NCBI GenBank assembly: GCA_014871385.1
Contig: CM026423.1
Span: 7,044,967 to 7,108,966, forward strand
DNA length: 64,000 nucleotides
Source of the DNA: Ceratodon purpureus
Taxonomy: Eukaryota; Streptophyta; Bryopsida; Pseudoditrichales; Ditrichaceae
Direction: 5' to 3'
The position numbers and the translations under genes were made by a program. Within the stretch, counting starts at the first letter, position 1. Each line of letters starts with the position of its first letter. Below, in pieces: positions 12,701-23,196 of this stretch. Below the pieces are notes generated by a model that was given only the letters and a program-made list of their open reading frames with translations, was not told where the DNA came from and ran no database searches.

Positions 12701-14157
12701 TCAATGAACAGCTACAATGGAATCGTGACGACCTCGAACTTTATGTTCAAGAGCATGAACCACAACTCAATGGAGAGCAACGGTATTGTTATGATGCCAT
12801 ACTCAGTTCCATTGAAGACCAGTCTGGTGTTGTATTTTTTGTTAATGGTCCTGCTGGTACAAGGAAGACATTCTTCTACAACATCGTGACTGCAAATGTA
12901 CAAAGCAGAGGAAAAATTGTTATATGTGTTGCTTCTTCTGGAATTGCTGCTCTCCTTCTTCATGGAGGCCGCACTGCTCATTCAACTTTCAAAATTCCTT
13001 TTGAAGTTGATGAATATTCCATGTGCACTATTAACAAAAACTCTGAATATGCGGATGTGTTTCGTGAGGCTTCTTTGATTATTTGGGATGAAGTTCCTAT
13101 GCAACACCGACATTGTGCAGAAGCAGTGGATCGATCACTGCGAGACATTCGTGATTCAAATTCTCCTTTTGGAGGTGTTACCGTTGTGTTTGGAGGTGAC
13201 TTTCGACAGATCCTGCCGGTTATTCCAAGAGGTTCCAGACCTCAAATTGTTGGAGCGTGTCTTCGCCGATGTACAATATGGCAACATGTTAGAATCTTGA
13301 ACCTTTCCATCAATATGCGTTTGCAAAACGCATCTCTTGCAAATAGGGAATTTGCTCAATGGCTATTACAAGTAGGCGATGGCTCTAATTTTGATGACGC
13401 AAGCAGCAATATGATTCAATTGCATAATTGGATTAACATTGTTTCCTCTATTCGATGTCTTACCGACAACATCTACAACAACATTGACGACATGTCTTTA
13501 CATGAAGATCAGTATTTTCGAGATCGAACAATATTAAGTGCTCGCAATACAGATGTTGATTTAATCAAAAAGGAGATTTTGCAATCTTTTCCTGGCAATC
13601 TCGAAACTTTTAGGAGCGCTGATTCGAATACTGTCGAAGCTGGTGCTGACAATCATGCTGCATATCCATCTGAGTATTTGAACTCATTGGATTTGTCTGG
13701 CATTCCATTGTCAAAACTTGATTTGAAAATTGGATGTCCTATCATTTTATTGCGAAACCTTGCTCCAAAACAAGGACTTTGCAATGGAGCTAGAATGGTT
13801 CTCACACGGTTTTTGCACCGTGTTTTAGAAGCACGTTTACTTTTCGGTCCGCATGCAGGCGAGCATGTTTTTATACCACGGATTTCTTTGACTCCTTCTT
13901 CTACCGCATTGCCATTCCATTTCAGTAGGCGGCAGTTTCCAGTGCGATTGGCATTTGCTATGACAATTAACAAGTTCCAAGGCCAATCTGTAAAGTATGT
14001 AGGATTAGATATTAGAGTCCTAGTTTTTAGTCATGGACAGTTATATGTTGCGCTTTCAAGAGCAACTTCTCCAAATCATATTTCAGCATTGCTTCCACAA
14101 AACAGTACGGTGTCCAACATTGTTAATGTTGTTTACCCAGAAGTTCTGTTGCAATAA
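9787..14157 (+). mobile_element. Helitron RepHel transposase gene, interrupted by two in-frame stops
   Basis: One reading frame runs from 9787 to 14157 and is broken only by TAA at 11752-11754 and TAA at 12106-12108. Part 1 (655 aa) has an N-terminal Cys pair motif (CTYC, later CCLKGK), the Helitron-like N domain and the HUH nuclease motif LLHMHFLIF (about 11,407-11,433). The catalytic tyrosines, KYIHKYIYKG (Tyr codons at 11809 and 11821), lie between the two stops. Part 3 (678 aa) is the Pif1-like SF1 helicase, with FVNGPAGTRKTF, IIWDEVPM, VVFGGDFRQILPV and FAMTINKFQGQS. The Walker A lysine is kept, but the glycine before it is Arg (AGG at 12862-12864). A poly-Gln run lies at about 10,528-10,570. 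The low damage suggests a young copy, but as read it cannot make an intact transposase. A matching 3' end may be at 17,336. Confidence 0.93.
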
Positions 14158-14560
14158 AAATTCCAAATTTTATTTTTTTTTCAAAATTTCAATTGTTTGT
14201 TTCTTTTTTTCCATTTACTATTCCAAAAATATATACTATTCAATATATTATTGCAAATTACTACTCAATAACAAATATATTAAAAAACATGTATTAATAT
14301 GAAATTAATTTTTAGTATTTATAAATTTCAAAAAAAAAATTTGATATTACTAAATTACATAGAGTGCTACTATAAATTTTTAGTAATTTCTATTAGAGTT
14401 ATCTTAAAATTGTAGATGGATTAATACAAATTTATTTACACACTTAAAAGAAGGTTCTTGTATGCCTAAACCATATAATATGTTGACTGTGATATAGAAT
14501 ATGCTGACTGTAATCACAAGACGTGCATAGACAAAGAAAGCAGAACATGAGATTTCAATG
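14158..14560. other. AT-rich tail after Helitron gene
   Basis: Very AT-rich with long A and T runs and no coding signal. It probably contains the 3' UTR or polyadenylation region of the Helitron gene. No hairpin plus CTRR end was seen directly here, so the element probably extends further right. Confidence 0.4.
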
Positions 14561-14579
14561 GCAGAGCATATATTCACGA

Positions 14580-14760
14580 GTACTGTAAGTTTGATGTTAG
14601 AAATTCTCCAGGAAGTGGTCCACTCAATTGATTGTTGCTAACATCGTTGTTGACAGAAAAAATGTTTGTGAATTTGAATCTGCCTGTTGTCAACAAAGTG
14701 GCCCATTGAAGCTGATATTCTCCAAATAGTGTATGGGAGCTTCTTTGTTGCTAGCTTGAA
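14580..14760 (-). pseudogene. Degenerate LRR receptor fragments
   Basis: On the minus strand, 14656-14585 reads as VSNNQLSGPLPGEFLTSN, a plant extracellular leucine-rich repeat (LxNNxLSGxLP). A second block at about 14,740-14,665 reads as LRR-like sequence (ISFNGPL). The frames do not connect and stops are present. It could be the same receptor-kinase family as the remnant at 7,954-8,785 but in the opposite orientation, on the other side of the Helitron coding region. It may therefore be captured or inverted host sequence. Confidence 0.5.
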
Positions 14761-15254
14761 AACCTAGATTTTCATCATGTTGAGATTTGAGGAAACAGCC
14801 ATCAGAGGAAGTAGAAACTCACAATCTGTTTAAAGAGGGCATGTATACAATAGTGCCATTAAAAGGAGTGTTCCAGTGTAGTTTGCAAACTTCATGTTGG
14901 ACATGTTGAGGGTCTCTGTCCAACAATGCCTAAAAAAGCTAGACATGATAAAACTTTAGTTAGTATGTCCTGCACCGAAAGCATATTTATGTCTTTATAA
15001 AAAAGTAAAAAGATTAAAAGTAAATTGAAATAAAAAGTAAAAATATTAAAAGTAGATTGTACATCTTTTGGAAAAGGAACTAAAGTTAGAAAGTAAAATC
15101 ACTTATTCTGTGATTTATTATCTACTGTTGGGTGGTGAGCCTTAGATCGTTTTTTTATTTTTTGTTTTGATTATTATATTTTATTTATTATTATATTTTG
15201 ATTATTATTTTGTAAGTTAGTGGAAAATTTGTGGGAGGTTTGTTCTTGTTCACA
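14761..15254. other. Leader of the kinase-like gene; shared 15-bp word at 15127-15141
   Basis: AT-rich stretch before the kinase-like ORF. The 15-mer gttgggtggtgagcc at 15127-15141 is repeated exactly, in reverse complement, at 51555-51569 in front of the Plavaka-type transposase. In both places a ggtttgtt word follows about 100 bases downstream, before the ORF. No TATA box as clear as the one at 51,620 was found here. Confidence 0.5.
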
Positions 15255-16702
15255 ATGGCAACAATAGAGTCGAGCACTACAAGTGGGTTCAGTGATAGCA
15301 TTCGAATTGATGTTGGACCTAACAATGTCGATGTGCAAAAATCTAAAAAAACAAAAAGACGTACTGGAAGCCGTGGTGTTGGGCGTAGAAAAAAAGATGA
15401 TAAGTTTTTCTCTAAGGAGTGTCTTACTCAAATTCGTAAGAGTATAGTAAATTGGTTTAAAGGGTGTCCTAAGGGACGTTTACATCGTCTCTTTTTGAGT
15501 AGTAATGTCCAAGGGGTTGAAGATTATAAAACCCATATAGAAAAAATATTGCTATCGGAAATTTTTGATGATAAATTCAAACAGGAGAAAGACAAGTTGT
15601 CTGAATTGAGATTTCAGAATCTGCTTACCGAGTTGGTTAGAAGTGCAACCGGGCATTTAAAAAATTGGAATACTGAAATTCTAAGTCCCGTTGATGACGG
15701 TTCTGATGATTTACTCGATAAAGTAACTTGGTTTGATAGTGAGTTAAGTAAATTACTAGTTGAACCTCGAAAATTAGTACATGGTATAAACAAAGATATG
15801 TTAAATGGATCTTTGTTGCATTTTCTTCCACCCAAAGCTGAAGTTATCTTTAGGGATGGAAAGAAGGCGTTTGCTAAAGGTAGCTCTGGTATCATTTACA
15901 AATGTGACATTGTGGGTGTTGATTTTATACCAAGGCATGAAGAATATGCTTGTAAAGCATTTATTACAACTTTGGTTGAAAGAAACGCTATTACAACAAT
16001 GAATATGGAAGCAATGAGTTGCCCCCATCTTCATCCTTTATTTATTAAGTTGTTTGCTATCCATCCTACTGATATATGCGATGGTGGAATGCCGGAACTT
16101 TGAGAAGTATGGTGCAAAAGTGTAATAAAAAATTATCTACAGCGCCAGGAGAGGACAAAGAGAATGTGGAGCTGTTTCAACGACTACGACTCAGATTGTC
16201 TTGGCACTTTTTACATGGTATGCTCTTTTTGTATAAAAATGGTAGCATACATTGTGATTTGTCTCCTGGTAACATTTTGTTTCATAGAGAAGGGGACAAT
16301 ATGTACATAGGTGTTTGTAATTGGGGACTTGTCTGTAGGATAGACTTTCCTCACCAATCTAATTATCTATATCAAACACAAAAAGATTTGGACGATGATA
16401 AGATTAGACGGCCTTGGGTGGATCCTTCTTTAATTAGCCTTACTGGATCAGAAGTAGCTAAATTTAGTTTAGCCACTGATGTGTATGCTACGTCAAAGTT
16501 AGATCTTTGGATTCTAGGTTCTTTTACGGCAAAACTTGAAATTTTACACAAGGATTATGATACGTACTATAACGGCCTACAACTAATAGGTAGTACTGCA
16601 GATGATCGCTATGATAGATTTCTAAAAAGAATAGAGACATTTCAAAAGTCAATAGACAAGTTGAGGATTGATCCGTCAGAATGTCATCGAACAATAAAAT
16701 AA
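15255..16702 (+). pseudogene. Protein-kinase-like gene with a frameshift and altered DFG motif
   Basis: Two overlapping frames (15255 to about 16,103, and 16,076-16,702) read as one kinase-like protein of about 490 residues with a one-base shift near 16,075. The N-terminus is basic (SKKTKRRTGSRGVGRRKK). The middle part (about residues 60-200) is helical and unknown. The kinase part starts with a glycine loop (KGSSGIIYKC) and the VAIK-type lysine in YACKAF. The catalytic loop is SIHCDLSPGNILF, so Asp and Asn are present. The metal-binding motif is CNWGL where DFG/DWG is expected, which suggests a pseudokinase. A C-lobe segment (ATDVYATSKLDLWILG) follows. It could be a captured host gene or a passenger gene of the Helitron, since it lies between the RepHel ORF and the CTAG end at 17,336. 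The substrate is unknown. Confidence 0.68.
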
Positions 16703-17306
16703 AGCCAACTTTGAGGCTTGCAATGTATATTTTATTTCATTAAATAAATCAATATTCATGTTGATGATTCATGCAATAGAACCTTATCAAAAAATGAAAT
16801 AAAATAAAGACAATGTTTGAGGATTTTAAAGTATATTTTATTTTATTGAACTAGCTTGGAACCAAGTGTAGCCAGACACTTAGAGACTAAAATTCGGTAA
16901 CCTAAGTTACTGGTCATGATTGAAAAGAATTTGGGGGAAATGTGGGCACAATTGACTCAGTTGGAGAAAAGAAGGAAGCCTCTTCATTCTAGAGGTAAGT
17001 CAATTGTGCTTGCACACACTTCTGGTGACCTAAAGTAAAACGATTTGTTAGACTGCTAACTGAACACAGTCTTGTAAGCCAACATTATAGACATGAACTT
17101 GTAATTAAGTTCACTAGGGCATATACACCATGCAGTATATGTTCATGGGATTCAACAAAGACAACCACGTAAAATAAACCAGTATTGTTGACGTGAATTC
17201 AAAATCCATCACAGAGGAATGGATATAATATACTTCATATTTAATTTAAAATTTTTTTTAATAAATTATTTGAAGTTTCTAAAAGTCCTTAATATTAATC
17301 TAATGA
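16703..17306. other. No gene; AT-rich tail
   Basis: Contains two similar short direct blocks after the kinase-like ORF: aaagccaactttgagg and a partly similar one about 110 bases on, each followed by tatattttattt. They look like a duplicated 3' tail. No reading frame of note was found. Confidence 0.4.
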
Positions 17307-17336
17307 CAACATGCTCAACGCCACGGGTCCCACTAG
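17307..17336 (+). mobile_element. Helitron-like 3' terminus (CTAG|T), plus strand
   Basis: The segment ending in CTAG at 17333-17336, followed by host T, matches the reverse complement of the 26-kb site at about 25 of 29 positions (core tgctcaacg.cacgggtc.cactagt). A CTRR end followed by T is the known 3' hallmark of Helitrons. The usual 3' hairpin is weak here. The site lies downstream of the plus-strand RepHel gene in the expected orientation, so it may be the 3' end of the same element. Confidence 0.6.
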
Positions 17337-19172
17337 TAATAAATAAATAAACAATTCAATTTTAAAAATTCATTCAAAATGGTATTACAAACTATTTTCA
17401 TCTAAAAAAGCTTTAAAGATACATATTACTTGATAAAATATGCTAATTAATTGTTTTCTATGAATCCATTTTTCTTAATGCCACCCTTCATGTACAAAAT
17501 TCAAAGGGATCTTTGTCCTTTTCCAGCCACCTACAAGTTTCAGCCCCGTTTCCGATTCAACGTAGTCTGAACATGGTTTAGAAAGTGAAAGTGGCTTTCT
17601 GGCTAACTACCTGTCCTTTTTAGACGTTGCAGAGGGGCAAACTTGTTTCCAAGTGCAGACGCGTAGCAGCTTCATTTATTTCGAGGAAGAACTCATCAGG
17701 AATTGAAGATAGCTATGAGAATAAAAGTATATTAGATTATCATTTTTAGCTTTTAAAAACAAAGTAAATTGATATGTCTTTACTAGTCACCACATAATAC
17801 CAATAGAAATCTATAATATTTGATTATTAAGGCACACATATATCAAAATAATTAATAAATAAGTCAGTTTTCTTAAATAGCATGTGCTATCCATAGTGTA
17901 GTTTTTTTAAAATAGATGGATTTTATAAAATATCAGTTTTCTCATAAGTTGTGTAATATCTTGCAGGTGCTATATTTAATAAAAGTGACATATTGTTATG
18001 TGATTTTATGTGCCACGAAATTTTAGAATCAATGTAAAAATAACATTTTAAGGATTTTACAAATTTGTATTTATGCGTAGTAATACAATTTTTTGCTACA
18101 AAGTCGTACCCATTATGTATCTTATTGAAATAAATTAGTTATTTGAGACGGCAACATGTTCTCTTCTATGATATATTTTGATAATTTCTTATTTACTTGA
18201 TGTAAAAAATTCAAAGATCATTTAGAAATAATTGTCTAGGTGGTATATCAAAAAAATTAATTTTTTGTTCTAAAAAATATGTGCAAAGATAAGAATATTA
18301 GATACTTCATCCATCTAATTTAATACAACAATGTGGAGAATACTATAATTTATCATTGATAAAAGATATTGCATTTACATTTCAATTTGAATGAGTTATA
18401 TTTTATGTTACAAAATATATAAAATAAAAAATTTAATAAATAATCAAAAATAAATAAAAACATATATTTTAATATTATGAAGTCAACAAGTGGAAATGTT
18501 GATTTTTATATGAATAATAAATAAATGTCACATATTAGATGATTCATGAATCATATTAATATAAAGCTATTATATAAGATATATTCAAATATTTAAAAAC
18601 ATAATAATGTTATATTTAAAATGATATATTTTTAAATTTAATAATAAGAATATACGAAGATAAAAGATATGAGTGATCTTTTTATCATTTGTGATACATA
18701 AATAATTAAAGTGATCTTTTAAAATATTGTAAACTTTGTAAATGGCACCCATAACCTTTAAATGGATGAGACATATTATTCATATCATCGTTTGTTATAC
18801 AAAATATTTGTTTTTAAAAATGCAATTGCTGCACATCATTAATACATGGTAAATCAATTTTGTATCTATTTATTGAGTCATTAAAAAATCACCACATTCA
18901 TAAATCCATGCAATATTCTCCAAACAATTCCAAAAGTTCTTTTACTATCCTTTCAAGTTGGAATTTTTTCACATGCTCCGGATTGGTCTCCCCATAGACA
19001 TTCTTCTCGATCATAGTCGTGCTATTCATTTTAAAGCACTAGACATCATTGTCAACGATTTCCGGCCATCTATCTGCTTCGTCGGTCAGCAGCGTTGGAA
19101 ACAAGCTCTGCATAAGGAAGTCGGACACGATCCACCCGAACTCCGCCATACTTTGTGAGATCGACATGGTAA
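17337..19172. other. Gene-poor AT-rich DNA
   Basis: Long A/T tracts with no sustained reading frame. A slightly GC-richer block at about 17,500-17,700 and another at 18,940-19,170 have no recognised product. Confidence 0.5.
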
Positions 19173-19255
19173 GTTAGTTATGTTTAGTGGCGAATACAAG
19201 CATCGCGCTAGCAATTCGGGTGCCATACTTGTGTTTGCCACTAAACCTGACTAAC
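19173..19255. repeat. 83-bp imperfect hairpin with about 35-40 bp arms
   Basis: The left arm (gttagttatgtttagtggcg and onward from 19173) pairs with the right arm, whose reverse complement is gttagtcaggtttagtggca and onward (from 19255 leftwards). Over the first 35 positions most differences are G-U-compatible. Only about three are true mismatches, and the terminal loop is short. It could be a short inverted-repeat transposon remnant or a microRNA-like precursor. Sequence alone cannot decide. Confidence 0.7.
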
Positions 19256-19616
19256 CATAAATAAATGTGAATTAAAAATTAAAAAAAAAAAAAAACAATA
19301 TAGTTCATTTTTACACAAATAAAGGAAGGTAAAATGACTATATAAATTTTAATAACCAATTTTGAAACTCGAATTTGCCATTTCAAAAGTATTGATTTAT
19401 TTAATTTTACATTTTTAATATGAATATACAGTTTTAACTTTCAAATATGATGTATGACCTTACCTACTTTGCTACTTTAATAATTAATTATAGAAAAAAA
19501 TTAAAATTGAATTCTAGAAAGGAAGCATGTGATTGTACATGAAATGTAATAATTACATAAGGATGGCATTCTCTAGTGAGACCTCAAACCTTCAATGTCT
19601 TCATTAAATTATAAGT

Positions 19617-19944
19617 ATAGGACTATGAAGTAAATTTTTATTATGAAGCATTTGAATATGTCTCTGACAACCAGAGTGTCGTTGATAAAGCAAGTTATGA
19701 GTGTTTGTTGGAATTGTTGAGACTAAATTTTGGAGAGCCCCTGAAATATTGCTTGAATCAAAAAATTGTCTTGTTATGCCATGCTTGGTTTGAAGAAGTG
19801 TTGTATCAAGTGATATATATTTATAGCAAAAAATTGGATGTTCATGATCATGCAGTAATTTGCTATGAAGTCTTAATGAAGAAGGAATTTTTGAAGAATG
19901 TGCATGGTTTTATTCATAATTTCTTTTTAAGGTGCAAAACCTAA
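19617..19944 (+). other. Unassigned open frame, possible exon fragment
   Basis: A frame without stops of about 105 codons in very AT-rich DNA. It encodes an amphipathic sequence (YECLLELLRLNFGEPLKY, CHAWFEEVLYQVIYIYSKK) that looks helical. There is no ATG in a convincing place, and no splice-consistent neighbour or known motif was recognised. It may be an old exon fragment or chance. Confidence 0.2.
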
Positions 19945-21387
19945 GTTACTATTTTGCACATATCAATCCATGCATGCAATTTTTTTTGAATTTGATTTGT
20001 TTTACTAATTATTCAACACATTTAAAAATACTTATTATTAATCATAAAAAAATATTTTTTGTTATTTGAAATAAAAAAAATTATTTGATTCATTAAAACT
20101 ATGCCATGTAGTGTCTTATTGGACACTAAAAATCATCAGTGTTTACAATGCTAAAACATATTTTTTCGAGGTAGTAATAAATTTGTGTATATTTTTTAAA
20201 AATACACGTATACTTTGTTAACATATTTTTGATTTAAATAGTGGTTAGATTCCATTTAAATTATATCATAATATAATTATAAATTTGACTTCATTTTAAA
20301 AAAATTAAAACAAATCTGATAATAAGTTTTAATATATTTAAAATTTATATTTTTTGAAATAATAATTAAAAATATAATTATTCATTATGATGATATGCTA
20401 AAATAGATTTGCATTGTCTATTAGTGTTGGATTAAAAATTTAAATTTTAAAAATTATATAATTTAAAGTGGTTTAAAATTTATATTTTGATAATTTAAAA
20501 GAAACTATAAATGCATTTTTAAGGTGCATTGTGTGAGAATACACAAAGAAAATTTTAAATGTATATTGTGCTTAAGCATGCAAAGAAAATATTTGTAAAA
20601 ATTCAAGTGACACATAAACAACAGTTCATATAGTAGAAAATATTTCACGTGCTTTTGATTTATTAAAAGTCTTTTTTTCTTGATTATTAACATACATATA
20701 GTTGAATTATATGAATTTTCATTATATGTCTTTTCTTTTAGCCACCAATTCTATGTAAAAATACCATCATTTTTTATATATCAATTTATTACTTCCCATT
20801 GGCACATATTTTAAACAAAAAAATATCCATGCATAATCCTATATGATGAATTGATAACATTTATATATATATAACCAAAACTTTCACATGACTTTTTAGT
20901 AACTAACTAAATTTCTATTATAACATTTTTAATTATATTTAAATGAATAATAATCTTGAAATGTCTATTCTTTGGAATTGAATTTTTTCTAATTAAATGA
21001 AATCCTTGGAAAATGAATTCTATTAGCTTCCAAGTCATATCATGTATATAATAAAATGAAATAAGAAATATCGTCCTACTAAAAAGAAAATATTATGTAA
21101 AAATAATTCAAGTAATGATGAAAAGTGCCACTTATAAATTCATAATTCATTACATCCTTTTTAAAGAATAATAACAAGAATCAATATCAATACTAATCAG
21201 TTTAATCTGAAACTCCCTTTGTTGTACAATATCAAGGGTACAAATTGATTATGGCGACCAAACTTTGCCTCCCTCGTATTAAGACAAGGATTCTTAGAAA
21301 GGGCAGGAGACCAAATACTAATAAGTAGAATTGTCTGGCAAAAACCATCATTTGACTCTTTAGTCAGAAACCATCAATCTACTCATA
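19945..21387. other. Gene-poor AT-rich DNA
   Basis: No coding, RNA or clear terminal-repeat signal was seen. Composition is among the most AT-rich in the window. Confidence 0.5.
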
Positions 21388-21578
21388 TCTGATTTGACTT
21401 TTTAATGTCTAGTTCTTCACAGGGAAGCAATCCATCAATGGCTTAGCCATCAGTTGACTCATGTTTGATTTGACTCTCTAATGTCACATCTTTCACACAT
21501 GTCTGATTTGACTCTCTAATGTCACATCTTTCACACATGTCTGATTTGACTCTCTACTGACACATTCTTCACATGAAA
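21388..21578. repeat. Tandem repeat, 38-bp unit
   Basis: Units begin with tgatttgactctctaatgtc and continue with acatctttcacacatgtc. Near-identical units lie at about 21464-21502, 21503-21540 and 21541-21578 (the last diverged). An older copy lies at about 21388-21425. No function is evident. Confidence 0.8.
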
Positions 21579-22407
21579 ACAATCCACCAATAGCTTTCAA
21601 GTATTGAGAATTCTTGAAAGAATACTAATAATTCCTGAAAGAATATCAGTAATCAATCAAGGTACTGACTTGAGTGAAAATTCGTACAATATCTGTTTTG
21701 ACTCGAAGAAGCCTCTCGATTAAAGATGGACTCCAGAATCTTTTTTACTTTCAAAAATTGTACAAATATAAATACTGGGAAACAAATCATGCAAATATTT
21801 ACATTCTCCACAAAAACTAACTTCCAATTCTTAAAAAATACAGCTAGTTCCAACGTACATAGAAAAATACCTTAAGTAATGTGATTAAATTCACGCTAGC
21901 TCCGTCAAAGGATTGGAGTTTCTATCTATCTAATATGATTAAGGTACCTCTTCCTTAATATGGCAGATGAAATAAGATTCACAAAGACTCTCCCAAGCCC
22001 CATTACAAAAAAGGTAAAGGAAAAAAAACACTATTCAATCATATCATGCAACAATAAAACAAAAAATCAAAAGAAGTCCCACCGAGATTATAAACCAAGA
22101 CCAGAACCCCTCTCCCGCAAAGCCCACACTCCCACACGAGAAATGTACCCAGCTCGTACATTCTAGCACACCAAACCCCAAACTCACTCCCACTTTACCA
22201 GTCTTTCACTTTCTCTTTTCGCAGCGCTCTCTCTCTGACGCTCCGCCATCGCACCCCCCTCGAGCTCGTGCTTCAATTCCTCGCACCGGTGGAGCAATTT
22301 CTCGAAACCCATCGCCTACGGGGTTGCAAAGCTTGTGCTGTGTCTGTTGCGACTCTCGCTTCTTGGATGGTGGTGGGGGATTTCTTGGGGTTTTTAGTTT
22401 CTTGATC
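21579..22407. other. Upstream region of the NTPase gene
   Basis: AT-rich up to about 22,080, then GC-richer with a CT-rich patch (tctctttt...gctctctctctgacg, about 22,210-22,245) that is typical of a plant core promoter or leader. The reading frame of the NTPase stays open back to about 22,324 but has no ATG before 22,408. Confidence 0.5.
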
Positions 22408-23196
22408 ATGGTGGCCACGGAGGTGGAGGCCGACGTGGACCAGGTGCCGGCGTCGTCCGCCATCAATGTGTTCGTTACGGGGCAGCCGGGGGTGGGGAAG
22501 ACGTCGCTGGTGCTGAACGCGGTGAAGAAGCTGCCGCAGGAGGCTGTGGCGGGGTTTTATACGTTGGAGGCGCGGAATCCGAAGACAGGGGAGAAGATAG
22601 GGCTGGACGTGGAGACGTTCGGGGGGGAGAGGGCGCCGCTGTCGCGCCTGCGGCGCGGATGCGGGCCGAAGGTCGGGAAGTATTACTTTGCATTGGAGGC
22701 GTTTGAGAAGACGGTGCTGCCATTGTTGACGCCGAGTAAGGCGATCAAGTTGCATGTGGTTGATGAGGTCGGGCGGATGGAGCTCCAGAGTGATCAGTTT
22801 AAGGAGTCGTTGATGGCGTTGCTGGCGTCGCCGCAGGTGGCGGTGTTTGGGAGTCTTCCTGCGTGTAGGTTTGGCCATGATTTGCCGTTTGTGGAGGCGA
22901 TCAAGCGGCGTCCGGATACGGCCATTTTAACCCTAACGAAGTCGAACCGGGACGCGGCCGCGTTGCAAGTGGAGGATTTGTTGAAGAATATCGTCGGGAG
23001 TGCGGCGAGCGCTGCGTCGATTCTGGACCTGCAGGCGGGGAGCACGGGGTCGTCCGAGTCGCTGCGGAAGTTGTCCAATTGCGGGACTATACCTACAGAT
23101 ATCTTCTCCTCTTCGGATGCTGCTCCGGGGTATGATGTGGGAGGGGAGGAGCCGGCTGAGAAGCGGAGGAAATTGTCGTCGGAATTGCTGCTGTGA
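22408..23196 (+). CDS. NTPCR/THEP1-type nucleoside-triphosphatase
   Basis: Intronless gene of 262 aa. The start is the ATG at 22408, the first in frame. The family (THEP1, human NTPCR) hydrolyses nucleoside triphosphates and is a P-loop ATPase of the KAP/RecA-like group. Visible motifs are Walker A GQPGVGKTSL (about residues 24-33), GFYTLEARNPKTGEKIGLDV, the sensor-like ETFGGERAPLSR, VGKYYFALEAFEKTVLP and Walker B HVVDEVGRMEL. A final conserved block reads AILTLTKSNRD. The C-terminal 60 residues are Ser-rich and end in EKRRKLSSE, a possible nuclear-localisation-like patch not seen in short bacterial members. The gene is much more GC-rich than its surroundings. The biological substrate is not established. 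Confidence 0.9.
   Translation: MVATEVEADVDQVPASSAINVFVTGQPGVGKTSLVLNAVKKLPQEAVAGFYTLEARNPKTGEKIGLDVETFGGERAPLSRLRRGCGPKVGKYYFALEAFEKTVLPLLTPSKAIKLHVVDEVGRMELQSDQFKESLMALLASPQVAVFGSLPACRFGHDLPFVEAIKRRPDTAILTLTKSNRDAAALQVEDLLKNIVGSAASAASILDLQAGSTGSSESLRKLSNCGTIPTDIFSSSDAAPGYDVGGEEPAEKRRKLSSELLL

Noticed and set aside
22273..22878. 201-codon open frame on the minus strand
   Set aside because: It lies antisense within the GC-rich NTPase gene. Its Arg/Pro/Leu-rich low-complexity translation is the usual shadow of GC-rich coding DNA.
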